A DNA stretch of 21,083 bases from Prolixibacteraceae bacterium UBA5740. GTDB lineage: Bacteria; Bacteroidota; Bacteroidia; Bacteroidales; Prolixibacteraceae. The first letter of the stretch is position 1. Each line of letters starts with the position of its first letter. Below the pieces are notes generated by a model. The model saw nothing but the letters and a program-made list of their open reading frames with translations, had not been told where the DNA came from and did no database searches. A program made the translations under genes and the position numbers. Of this stretch, positions 6,850 to 15,176 are shown one piece after another. The stretch lies in contig DIFU01000016.1 in the NCBI GenBank assembly GCA_002419285.1, positions 1 to 21,083 of the forward strand. Direction: 5' to 3'.

Positions 6850-7710
6850 TTAGAGCACTACATTTCGGCTAAAAGTATCGCCCTGTCCAAAATCTCCGGT
6901 TTGTATTCCTTTTCTTAACCAGTTTTTGCGTTGGGCAGAGGTTCCATGGGTAAATGAATCAGGTACCACATATCCCTGTTGTTGCATTTGTATCCGGTCG
7001 TCTCCAACAGCCGATGCTGCACTCAGGGCCTCCTCGAGGTCGCCAGCCTCCATGATGTTGAACATTTTCTGTGCATGGTGAATCCATACACCGGCAAGGA
7101 AATCTGCCTGAAGCTCCAAACGTACGGTGAGTTCATTCAAGGCGGTCTGGTTCACCCGGCCACGGGCATTATCCACAATATCCATGGATCCGACGAGCTT
7201 CTGTACATGGTGACCCACTTCATGGGCAATGATGTAGGCAACTGCAAAGTCACCTTCGGCGCCCAGTCTCTGTTGCAGAAGTTCGAAGTAATCAAGGTCG
7301 AAGTATACTTTTTCGTCCCCGGGACAATAGAAAGGTCCGGTAGCTGATTGGGCATATCCGCAGGCAGATTCGACCGATGTCCTGAAAAGGACCAGCTTTG
7401 GTTCGCGATAGGAGTATCCCATTTCGTTGAATAGGCGGTGCCAAACTTCCTCGGTGTCGGCAAGAACCACAGAAACAAATTCACCCATTTCGGCATCCCT
7501 GGCCGACAGGGGTTCTGTTGATTCCATCTCTTGTCCGCCTGTTGATGCAAGGTTAAGAACTTCCAGGGGATTACCGCCGAGGAGATATATGACCAAGGCG
7601 ATTGCCAATGTTCCAACTATTCCACCCTTGAATCCGACACTCCTCCTGCCTCCTCCGGAAGCACGCAAGTCCTCGACATTGCTGCTCTGCCTTCTGCCTT
7701 TAAATCTCAT
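6850..7710 (-). CDS. YpfJ-type neutral zinc metallopeptidase
   Basis: 286 residues. A basic N-terminus (MRFKGRRQSSNVEDLR), then a Gly-rich stretch and one membrane helix (about 29-45), followed by an outside-facing catalytic domain. The zinc site is HEVGH (His163, Glu164, His167) with a downstream ELQAD motif supplying Glu199. AxGYAQSATGPFYCPGDEKVY is also characteristic of the family (PF04228, 'neutral zinc metallopeptidase', YpfJ/KPN_02809). The natural substrate is not established. It lies 43 nt downstream of prfC on the same strand. Confidence 0.95.
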   Translation of the reverse strand: MRFKGRRQSSNVEDLRASGGGRRSVGFKGGIVGTLAIALVIYLLGGNPLEVLNLASTGGQEMESTEPLSARDAEMGEFVSVVLADTEEVWHRLFNEMGYSYREPKLVLFRTSVESACGYAQSATGPFYCPGDEKVYFDLDYFELLQQRLGAEGDFAVAYIIAHEVGHHVQKLVGSMDIVDNARGRVNQTALNELTVRLELQADFLAGVWIHHAQKMFNIMEAGDLEEALSAASAVGDDRIQMQQQGYVVPDSFTHGTSAQRKNWLRKGIQTGDFGQGDTFSRNVVL

Positions 7711-7753
7711 GACAATGGTGTTATATTACACTTTGAAAGTACAGAATATTCAT

Positions 7754-9328
7754 TTAAAATTCAGACTTGAAATGGAATTTTATATCCTTAAACTCATCCT
7801 GCGCCATTTGAAGGATGAACGCCGAGTCGGCCATAAACACATCCCGTCCACGTTTGTCGGTTGCCATTTTCTGGTATTTTCTTTTCTTGAATTCCACTAG
7901 TGTTTTGGGATTGTCACATTCAATCCAGCAGGCCTTGTACATCGACAAAGGTTCGTAACGGCATTTAGCGCCATATTCGTGTTCGAGGCGGTACTGTATC
8001 ACCTCAAACTGCAGCTGGCCAACTGTTCCGATAATCTTGCGGCCGTTGAACTGGTTGGTAAACAACTGGGCAACCCCTTCATCCATAAGCTGATCGACTC
8101 CCTTTGCCAATTGTTTTGATTTCATTGGATCGGCATTTTCAATATACCTGAACAACTCAGGAGAAAAACTGGGCAACCCTTTGAAATGGATGATTTCACC
8201 TTCGGTAAGGGTATCACCAATGATAAAATTGCCTGTATCAGGCACCCCGATGATATCTCCGGGAAAAGCTTCCTCGATGGTTTCTTTCTGAGAAGCCATA
8301 AATGCGGTTGGACTCGAGATCCTCAAGGTTTTTCCCAGCCTGATATGGGTATACATGTTGTTGCGCTTAAAATGCCCTGAGCAGATTTTGACGAATGCAA
8401 TCCTGCTTCGGTGGTTAGGGTCAATGTTGGCATGTATTTTAAAGACAAACCCTGAAAAACCCGTTTCATCGGGCATGACAATCCGTTCCTCTGTTTCGCT
8501 CGGTCGGGGAGTGGGGGCGATCCTGACGAAGGTGTCGAGCAGCTCCTGCACCCCGAAATTATAAAGAGCACTTCCGAAAAAGACCGGGGCCAAATGTCCA
8601 TCGAGGTATTCTTTCTGGTTAAATGCAGGGTAAACCCCTTCGACCAGTTCATGCTCTTCGCGAAGATGACTTGCCTGTTTGCTTAAAAGCTTGTCGAGTT
8701 CAGGATGAGACAGGTCATTGAACTTCATTCCAGGTTGGATTTCCTGGATGTCGGGATCAAAAAGCTGTAATGTATTATCGTACAGATTGTAAACTCCTTT
8801 GAAATTATCGCCGCTGCCAATTGGCCAGCTCAAAGGTCTGACCTTGATGTTGAGTTGTTTTTCCACTTCATCAAGCAGGGTGAATGTGTCGTGGGCAGGT
8901 CGGTCCATTTTGTTTATGAAAACGATCACCGGAGTGTGACGCATCCGGCATACGTTCATCAGTTTTTCAGTCTGGGGTTCCACGCCCTTGGCTGCATCGA
9001 TGACGATGATAACGCTGTCGACCGCAGTCAGTGTCCTGAAAGTATCTTCCTGGAAATCCTGGTGGCCGGGAGTATCGAGGATATTGATCTTGTATCCGTT
9101 ATATTCAAATCCCATTACCGAAGTGGCAACCGAGATTCCTCTTTGTCGCTCGATCTCCATAAAGTCGGAGGTGGCTCCTTTCTTGATTTTATTGCTTTTT
9201 ACGGCACCGGCAACCCGGATAGCTCCTCCAAAAAGGAGAAGTTTTTCGGTGAGGGTGGTTTTCCCGGCATCAGGGTGACTCACGATGCCAAAAGTGCGCC
9301 GGCGCATCAACTCTTCTTTAAAATCCAT
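7754..9328 (-). CDS. prfC: Peptide chain release factor 3 (RF3)
   Basis: 524 residues, close to E. coli RF3. This translation GTPase removes RF1 or RF2 from the ribosome after peptide release. GTP-binding motifs are intact: G1 SHPDAGKT (17-24), G3 DTPGH (85-89) and G4 NKMD (139-142). The segment GAVKSNKIKKGATSDFMEIERQRGISV is typical of RF3 switch I and separates it from EF-G. Domains II and III follow, ending with FKDIKFHFKSEF. It sits in a minus-strand run after the exported amidotransferase-like gene (64-nt gap). Confidence 0.97.
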   Translation of the reverse strand: MDFKEELMRRRTFGIVSHPDAGKTTLTEKLLLFGGAIRVAGAVKSNKIKKGATSDFMEIERQRGISVATSVMGFEYNGYKINILDTPGHQDFQEDTFRTLTAVDSVIIVIDAAKGVEPQTEKLMNVCRMRHTPVIVFINKMDRPAHDTFTLLDEVEKQLNIKVRPLSWPIGSGDNFKGVYNLYDNTLQLFDPDIQEIQPGMKFNDLSHPELDKLLSKQASHLREEHELVEGVYPAFNQKEYLDGHLAPVFFGSALYNFGVQELLDTFVRIAPTPRPSETEERIVMPDETGFSGFVFKIHANIDPNHRSRIAFVKICSGHFKRNNMYTHIRLGKTLRISSPTAFMASQKETIEEAFPGDIIGVPDTGNFIIGDTLTEGEIIHFKGLPSFSPELFRYIENADPMKSKQLAKGVDQLMDEGVAQLFTNQFNGRKIIGTVGQLQFEVIQYRLEHEYGAKCRYEPLSMYKACWIECDNPKTLVEFKKRKYQKMATDKRGRDVFMADSAFILQMAQDEFKDIKFHFKSEF

Positions 9329-9349
9329 GCTTTTATCAGATTAAGGCCG

Positions 9350-9357
9350 CAAAATTA
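9350..9357 (-). promoter_or_regulatory. Putative -7 element for prfC
   Basis: Minus strand TAATTTTG followed by CGG, 21 nt upstream of the prfC ATG, matches TAnnTTTG. No clear -33 box is seen. Confidence 0.4.
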
Positions 9358-9392
9358 AGAAAAATTGTTCGCCGAAGCGTGTGGGTGTCAGT

Positions 9393-10496
9393 CTATCGCT
9401 GATGCTTAACAATTTCTGAAATATGTTTCCAGTATTTTCGGTGAAACGAACCACTTTTACGTCCGATGATTCGGTGGAGGGTCGAAGGTGTATCATCAGG
9501 CGAAAAGATCAGTTTCTCCCTGTCTTCATACAATGCCGGAACCTCGGGGTGAAACTGAACGGCAAACACATGCGGGAAACGGCTGTGTGCCAAACCTTCC
9601 ACAATCTTTCCATCGGGCGACAAGGCGGTTATTTCGTACCCGGAGGCGATGTCATTTGGTGATTGATGGTGACTGCTGTATACGCGAGGCATTTCAGCTT
9701 TCTTTACCGGAATGGTGTTGCCAAAAAATGGATGTTCAGTGAACCGAATGGGATGGAGATTGATGGTCATGAATTGTTCTCCCTGGTTGATCTCCTGCCA
9801 GTAATTGCGGTGCAGGTTATCCCGGTCGATTTTGACCGTTTCAGCCGGACCAAGCTTGCCGTATACCTGGGCGGGAATGTCCTGCCATAGAGTACCTCCC
9901 CCTGCTACATTCATGGTCTGCAGTCCCAGACAAAAACCGGTCATCAGGTATTCCGGACGTTCTTCCAAAAATGGCTTGAATTCAGGATTTCTGCTGCTTC
10001 CTGCAAGATGGAAGGCAAGGGAGACTTCAAATAGATGCCGGTACGGATCAGTGACTTCGCTGTACTGATTCTCCTCGCCATAAATTACAGGTTGTATGTC
10101 AGGTCCCCCAAAAAACAAGATACCGATCGATTTGTCAAAAAGCTCCCTGAAAACCGGAGTACAATCGTTTTCGTTGAAAATGTCAGAGACATCCAATGAA
10201 CCATCTACCTCCTGCAGGGTGATGGAATTTATTTTGTTATCATATAGAAAGGTTTTGCTCGCACTGAAATCATATGCCTGGCTTTTATGATAAATGCCAA
10301 TGATATGCGTATTCCTGGTGTTTAGCCTGAAGATTTTCCTGTCGATCAGGAACTGTAACGTTTCCAGATTTCGGGCAGTCGGGTTGGCAACCAGCAGGTA
10401 TTTCGTTTCGCTGGTTTTTCCACCAGTGGCGGAAGAGAGGGGCATGGATCCCAGGGTGCTGATAACCATAACAATACAAGCTAATATTCTTTTCAT
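9393..10496 (-). CDS. Exported class I glutamine amidotransferase-like hydrolase (peptidase C26-like)
   Basis: 367 residues from ATG 10496; in-frame ATGs at 10502 and 10526 would place extra polar residues before the signal peptide and are less likely. Residues 1-22 are a signal peptide (MKRILACIVMVISTLGSMPL). A class I amidotransferase fold follows: an oxyanion-type FFGGPDI (128-134), nucleophile elbow GFCLGLQTMN with Cys189, and FAVQFHPE with His316 and Glu318. These resemble gamma-glutamyl-GABA hydrolase and gamma-glutamyl hydrolase rather than a synthetase subunit, so hydrolysis of a gamma-glutamyl bond outside the cytoplasm is inferred. The first 120 residues after the signal are unlike PuuD and may be a lineage extension. 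It is divergent from the repeat-protein gene. Confidence 0.82.
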   Translation of the reverse strand: MKRILACIVMVISTLGSMPLSSATGGKTSETKYLLVANPTARNLETLQFLIDRKIFRLNTRNTHIIGIYHKSQAYDFSASKTFLYDNKINSITLQEVDGSLDVSDIFNENDCTPVFRELFDKSIGILFFGGPDIQPVIYGEENQYSEVTDPYRHLFEVSLAFHLAGSSRNPEFKPFLEERPEYLMTGFCLGLQTMNVAGGGTLWQDIPAQVYGKLGPAETVKIDRDNLHRNYWQEINQGEQFMTINLHPIRFTEHPFFGNTIPVKKAEMPRVYSSHHQSPNDIASGYEITALSPDGKIVEGLAHSRFPHVFAVQFHPEVPALYEDREKLIFSPDDTPSTLHRIIGRKSGSFHRKYWKHISEIVKHQR

Positions 10497-10582
10497 AACC
10501 ATTTGTTGGACTTTGGTTTTACCCATGTAAAGAGACCTTCCCTAAATTAGAACATTTTATACAGCAAATGATTTTGTTTTCT

Positions 10583-10590
10583 TATTTTTG
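10583..10590 (+). promoter_or_regulatory. Putative -7 element for the repeat/GH16-like gene
   Basis: TATTTTTG ends one base before the first possible ATG (10592). If used, transcription begins at or after 10592, so translation must start at the next in-frame ATG, 10616. Confidence 0.4.
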
Positions 10591-10615
10591 AATGGTAAAC
10601 TTAACGTATATCCAA

Positions 10616-12454
10616 ATGTCTTTTAGAATACTTACCCTGCAACTAACAGGCAAGCTGAAGTCAGCCGAAAAACTGGAAACTGAGCGTGCCGCTCTTCAAA
10701 AAAATTATGCAGCATTTATCGAAGCTGAAAAATCTGCAGCACTTGCCGAATACCGTGAACTTGAAAGTTGGATCAGTTCCGGTGCCATGCAACAGCGGAA
10801 AAAGGAACTGGAAGGTGAGGTTTTCAGGGGGAGTAACGAGTACCATCTACTAAAAGAACTGGAAACCCTGAAGAAAACACGTTCCATCAGGGATTACTTC
10901 AAGGTGGAAGGAAGTACAGAGCTTCAGCGGTTCATGAAGGTCAAAGATTCAGATATCCTACAGGAGTATTACCAGCTGAAGGATTATGTGGAAGGAGGGG
11001 CATTTCAGAGGGATAAACAGGCGATATCCATGCTCAAGTTTCATGGATCGGCTGAAGAAAAACACCTCCACAAGTTCGAGGAACTAAAAAAGAACCATGC
11101 CCTTCAGGATTACCTAAGGCTACACGCTTCCGAAGCCATAACCCGCCACCACAAATTCATTGAATCACCCAAATTCAAAAGATACCTTGAACTGAAGAAC
11201 CTTCCTGGAACGGATAAAGCCCATAAGAAAGAATTGGACATGTTGTTGAAGGATCATGAGATCGTACAATATTTCAAACTTGAGAATTCAAAGGAATACC
11301 GACATTTCAAAGAGATGAGCGGAAGCCATCTCCCCAACAGGTATAAGGAGTTACAAGACCTGACGGGTTCCCGGGAATTCATGGAAAAGGTTTCTGTCCT
11401 GAAAGACAAAAAACGAGTCGAGAAGAGTGAAGCCATGCAGAAGTATAGGAAGTTTAAGCAGCTTGCTTTCGGGAATGATATTCGTTTTTTTCTGAAATAT
11501 GAAAAGTCGAAATTGTACCGTAATTACCTCGATACAAAAGACTCATATCCGCTTCAGCGATACAGGGAATTAGTTGCCCAGACCACCTCTCCGGAATTTA
11601 TCAAAAGAAAGGCATGGTTAGAGGATTCCAAAAAGTGGGAGAAGTCGGAAGAGCATGTTCGCCATCAGAGATTTCTTGCATTAAAGAAGGATCCCAAAGT
11701 GGAGTTATTCTTTAAATTTCAAAATAGTCATGCATTTGATTTTTTCAATGAGTGGGAAGTGTCATTTAGTGAAGAATTTGGAAGTGGTAAGCCGGATTGG
11801 TCAAAATGGACCGCCAATAACTTTCTGGCAGATTTGATGCTGGGTGAACCCTTTTCACAAAAGGATGACTTACAGGCATACACGGGTGGCAAAAACTGTT
11901 CGGTGTCGAATGGACGATTGCAGATACACGTCAGGAAAGAAAAAGTGATTTCCAAGGCATGGCATCCGGGAGCCGGATTTGTGCCGGTTGAATTTCATTA
12001 TACCTCCGATATCCTGTCAACAGCTAAAAGTTTCTGGCAGGAGGGTGGCATTTTTGAGGCGAAGATCCGTTATAGCCCAGTAAAGGAAGTCGTGAGCACC
12101 TGTTACCTGCAGGGAAAGAAAAGCAGTCCACTGATCAGCCTCCTGGAAATGGGGCCATCAAGCAGAATGGGGATTTTGACACTGAATGGTACCGGCAAGC
12201 CTGAATTCAACGGGATTACGTTGAAACACCTCAAGCAGGACCATTTTTACATTTTCAGGGTCGAGTGGGATAGTAACCGGGTGATTTGGAAAATCAATGA
12301 CGTTAAGGTTCATGAAGTTCCGTTTGGCGGATTGGGTGAGCCAGCGCATATCAGTATGCAGAACCTGGTGGTAAGTGAAATACCAGGGTCAAAACTTCCG
12401 GTTACATTTGAAACAGATTGGATCAGATGCTACAAAAGGAAACAGAATTCATAA
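10616..12454 (+). CDS. Cytosolic helical-repeat protein with degenerate C-terminal GH16-like domain
   Basis: 612 residues from ATG 10616 (620 from ATG 10592, which abuts a -7 box). No signal peptide or membrane segment is seen. Residues 15-383 are charged and helical, built of repeats that begin with Y-x-E-L at residues 46, 118, 190, 243 and 316. Residues 384-610 match the GH16/concanavalin-like fold: EEFGSGKPDWSKW, SVSNGRLQIHVRKE, WQEGGIFEAKIRY, FRVEWDSNRVIWKINDVKVHE and a final WIRCYK. The catalytic signature ExDxxE is replaced by LISLLE (506-511): the nucleophile Glu is Leu506, the assisting Asp is Ser508, and only Glu511 remains. The domain is thus probably a binding module. I know no named family with this architecture. 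The following PAS gene overlaps its end by 28 nt. Confidence 0.85.
   Translation: MSFRILTLQLTGKLKSAEKLETERAALQKNYAAFIEAEKSAALAEYRELESWISSGAMQQRKKELEGEVFRGSNEYHLLKELETLKKTRSIRDYFKVEGSTELQRFMKVKDSDILQEYYQLKDYVEGGAFQRDKQAISMLKFHGSAEEKHLHKFEELKKNHALQDYLRLHASEAITRHHKFIESPKFKRYLELKNLPGTDKAHKKELDMLLKDHEIVQYFKLENSKEYRHFKEMSGSHLPNRYKELQDLTGSREFMEKVSVLKDKKRVEKSEAMQKYRKFKQLAFGNDIRFFLKYEKSKLYRNYLDTKDSYPLQRYRELVAQTTSPEFIKRKAWLEDSKKWEKSEEHVRHQRFLALKKDPKVELFFKFQNSHAFDFFNEWEVSFSEEFGSGKPDWSKWTANNFLADLMLGEPFSQKDDLQAYTGGKNCSVSNGRLQIHVRKEKVISKAWHPGAGFVPVEFHYTSDILSTAKSFWQEGGIFEAKIRYSPVKEVVSTCYLQGKKSSPLISLLEMGPSSRMGILTLNGTGKPEFNGITLKHLKQDHFYIFRVEWDSNRVIWKINDVKVHEVPFGGLGEPAHISMQNLVVSEIPGSKLPVTFETDWIRCYKRKQNS
10751..11767 (+). 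repeat. Four and a half protein repeats of about 72 residues
   Basis: The codons for the Tyr of the YxEL motif start at 10751, 10967, 11183, 11342 and 11561, giving spacings of 72, 72, 53 and 73 residues. The consensus is YxELxxxxxSxxFxxRKxx, a charged middle with SE, FxxLKKxxxI, then YFKxxNSxxxxxFxxxKDS. The closing part is itself two copies of a 12-residue motif, [YF]hxhxxSxxhxR, for example YFKLENSKEYRH then FKEMSGSHLPNR. The third unit lacks about 19 residues. The repeats are diverged at DNA level. Confidence 0.75.
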
Positions 12455-12789
12455 ATCAGGGCTGCTGGTCAGATTTCTTCAATGCCTCGGTCACCATTTG
12501 CGACAGGGATGGAATCATTGTCTACGTGAATGAAAAGGCAGCCAAACAGTTCGAAAAGTATGGGGGTAAAAAGCTGTTGGGGAAAGACCTCCTTGACTGT
12601 CACCCTGAGCCGTCGCGAAGCAGGTTAAAACAAATGCTGATCGAGCCGATCGAAAACATCTATACCACCGAAAAGGATGGGCTCAGGAAGATGATTGTCC
12701 AGAAACCATGGATGGATCGGGAAACCTTCATGGGAGTTGTCGAGTTTTCATTTGAGCTTCCTGCCAATTTACCCCTTTTCCAACGATAA
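12427..12789 (+). CDS. Single-domain PAS protein
   Basis: 120 residues from ATG 12427; a TTG at 12418 would add three residues. It overlaps the repeat-protein gene by 28 nt in another frame. One PAS domain spans almost the whole chain: FFNASVTICDRDGIIVYVNEKAAKQFEKYGG is the classical PAS opening (residues 17-47), followed by LLGKDLLDCHPEPSRSRL and a closing beta-sheet part MIVQKPWMDRETFMGVVEFSFEL. No kinase, cyclase or DNA-binding output domain is attached, so it must act by binding a partner, and the overlapping repeat protein is the obvious candidate. A ligand cannot be predicted. Its stop codon lies one base from that of the convergent patatin gene. Confidence 0.85.
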   Translation: MLQKETEFINQGCWSDFFNASVTICDRDGIIVYVNEKAAKQFEKYGGKKLLGKDLLDCHPEPSRSRLKQMLIEPIENIYTTEKDGLRKMIVQKPWMDRETFMGVVEFSFELPANLPLFQR

Positions 12790-12790
12790 A

Positions 12791-15082
12791 TCAGAATCCT
12801 CTCTTATTGAAAAGGATATATCCAAAATTGAAGGTCAGATACCAATTGGTACTCGATTTGTCGTAATAATTCACGGCCAGGCTGGCAGGCCCGATCCCTG
12901 TGTCGTAGACCAGGGCAGCCATGCCCTGAAAGTAAACATTGCTTAAGAGATTTTCGTTCCTGATTATTTTGTTATTGGTGGTCCTGATTGCCTCATGAAT
13001 AGGTACGAAAGCATAAGCTTCGAGCCTTAAGTGCATGGATGAACTTAAATTAGCAATGTTTTTCAATCCTCCAGCCACAAAATTATTGGCCCTGAAATTT
13101 TCAATGAAAATGGCTTTGCTGTGTGGGGTAGGGGTGAATGCAGGTGCAGCCAGCATATTGGACGTAAAATTGGTGAAATTTTTCTTATTGCTCAGGACAC
13201 CTTCCATATGATAACCCAGAGTAAGTTTCCTCTTCAGGATAAAATACCTGTCGGTCACGGCATTCAGCATCCAGTATCCGTTGGTGTTTCGTGTAACAAT
13301 CTGGTTCCCCAACGCTGTGGAGCCCGGATGATGCCTTTCAAGCCCGGCGATGTACCTGAGCCCAAGCCTGTGATACAATCCCTCGGTTGAAAATTGCAGG
13401 GCATTCTGCGAGTTGTATTCATATTCGGCATGGGTGACCAGTGCGTTAAAGTTGGTTCTGTCGGCATCATCGGATTTATTGAATTTTTCGGTCTGATAGT
13501 ATTCATCGACCGATCCTGACCATGACAAACCCCCGCTGAACTTATTGTGAAGTCCCAGGGGAAAGCCGATTTCATTTCTGAAACTACTTTCATTCTGGAT
13601 GATAAAGGGAGGCCTAACATCCTCGAAGAATAGTTCATTGCTGGATGAGAAGAAATCCCATCGGTTATAGGTAAGAAACGAGGTGATGTAAATGGGAAGC
13701 TGTGTGGGGAAATCAATCCTGCCACCAAGCTTAAATGAGCTGTAAAACCTTCCGAAATAGAGGTTGGTGCTTAAGGTATATGATCGATTTTTGAATAAAC
13801 GGTAATCCAGTCCGACGTACCCCTGGTTAATTGGTTTTGTGGAAATATTACCACCGACGTTGATTTCGGCGGTTTTCTCCGGCTCTACCTTTAGATGAAC
13901 ATCGAAGTATCCTGACTCATGGTTAAATAAAGCCAATGGACGAATAGATTTGATTTGTTCGTCGGCAATCAGCTTGAAATATTCCTTTTTAAATGCTTCG
14001 ACCGTGACTATGTTCTTGTTATGCTTGATAGAATTGATGATGTACCTTCGTTGCAATGGGTCGCTGATGCCTTCGACCTGGATATTCTGGAAAAGCAGGG
14101 CGGGTTTCTTTGCGTTGAAAGCCTCCCTTCTGCGGACAAGTTCTTCCTTGGTGGAGGTACGCCTGATACGCTGTTTAAGACTATCGATCATGACATAGGC
14201 GGTCTTCTGGCCTTTTTCCACAATGTAATCCAGCTGATGAAAATCAAGGATGCCCACTTCATTCACATTTGTTTCGAGTAAGATGCCCACTTCGGATGGA
14301 ATTTCGTAATTGGTGGGTCGCTGGATCATGTTTGATATCTGCATAAGAATATCATCACTGTCGGCTTTCACAGGGTCATTGGCAACCTTATGACCGATCA
14401 CGATATCCGGCTTGAAAGTTTCCATCATGACATCGGTAGGGAAGTTGTTAACGATACCCCCGTCGAACAACAAGATTCCATCGATGGCAATCGGCCTGAA
14501 GACGAACGGGATGGTCATGGAAGCCCTGATGGCTTCGCCCAGATCGCCTTTTGAAAGGACGACCGGTTTGTTGCTGTGCACTTCGGTGGCTACACAACGG
14601 TAGGGTACGAACAGGTTGTCGAAGTCGCCGCCCGAAATGGCAGTGGTTGAAGCCATCATTTCCATAAAGGCAAAGTCCATTTGCCATTGGGGTATGATGT
14701 TGGTTGGCAACAAAAGCTTCAGTTTGTCATCTTTTCGTTGGAGTTTGAGTTCGATCCAGGCAGGATTTTCTTCCCTTTGTTTAAAAAAATAGCGGTATTC
14801 TTTCTGAATTTTGCCTGTTGACCAGAAGTAAAATTCATCCGACCTGAACAATTCTTCCATTTCGTCGGTGGTATAGCCGGCGGCATATAGCCCCCCCACA
14901 ATAGCCCCCATTGACGTTCCGGCAATATAATCGATGGGAATATTGTTGGCTTCGAGTACCTTTATTATGCCAATGTGCGCCAGACCCCGGGCGCCACCTC
15001 CACTGAGGACCAGTCCGACTTTCTGGGCATTGGAAAAATTGATTGCAAATAAGGCTATGATGATCAGGCAGAATCTTTTCAT
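12791..15082 (-). CDS. Patatin-like phospholipase fused to an Omp85-type beta-barrel
   Basis: 763 residues. Signal peptide 1-19 (ends NAQ), then a patatin domain: oxyanion loop GGGARG (28-33), nucleophile elbow GTSMG with Ser57, and DGG with Asp207, the Ser-Asp catalytic pair of the family. A POTRA-like segment at about 330-400 (LLFQNIQVEGIS ... YFDVHLKVEPEKTAEINVGG) leads to a long beta-barrel region (about 405-763) of alternating aromatic strands ending in Phe. This order matches type Vd autotransporters such as Pseudomonas PlpD, and related fusions are frequent in Bacteroidota. It is predicted to sit in the outer membrane and act on phospholipids or acyl esters; substrate and release are unknown. 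It lies downstream of the YitT gene (94-nt gap). Confidence 0.93.
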   Translation of the reverse strand: MKRFCLIIIALFAINFSNAQKVGLVLSGGGARGLAHIGIIKVLEANNIPIDYIAGTSMGAIVGGLYAAGYTTDEMEELFRSDEFYFWSTGKIQKEYRYFFKQREENPAWIELKLQRKDDKLKLLLPTNIIPQWQMDFAFMEMMASTTAISGGDFDNLFVPYRCVATEVHSNKPVVLSKGDLGEAIRASMTIPFVFRPIAIDGILLFDGGIVNNFPTDVMMETFKPDIVIGHKVANDPVKADSDDILMQISNMIQRPTNYEIPSEVGILLETNVNEVGILDFHQLDYIVEKGQKTAYVMIDSLKQRIRRTSTKEELVRRREAFNAKKPALLFQNIQVEGISDPLQRRYIINSIKHNKNIVTVEAFKKEYFKLIADEQIKSIRPLALFNHESGYFDVHLKVEPEKTAEINVGGNISTKPINQGYVGLDYRLFKNRSYTLSTNLYFGRFYSSFKLGGRIDFPTQLPIYITSFLTYNRWDFFSSSNELFFEDVRPPFIIQNESSFRNEIGFPLGLHNKFSGGLSWSGSVDEYYQTEKFNKSDDADRTNFNALVTHAEYEYNSQNALQFSTEGLYHRLGLRYIAGLERHHPGSTALGNQIVTRNTNGYWMLNAVTDRYFILKRKLTLGYHMEGVLSNKKNFTNFTSNMLAAPAFTPTPHSKAIFIENFRANNFVAGGLKNIANLSSSMHLRLEAYAFVPIHEAIRTTNNKIIRNENLLSNVYFQGMAALVYDTGIGPASLAVNYYDKSSTNWYLTFNFGYILFNKRGF

Positions 15083-15176
15083 GTGTATAATTGTCTTGAA
15101 CGAGCCCGTAAAGTTATAAAATCATTTTCGCAGAGACCAGAATTCCCGGTTGGAATATTCAGGTTACCAAGTGATA

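Noticed and set aside
10592..10615. Start of the repeat protein at ATG 10592
   Set aside because: A -7 box ends at 10590, so the transcript probably starts at or after this codon; ATG 10616 is preferred, though not proven.
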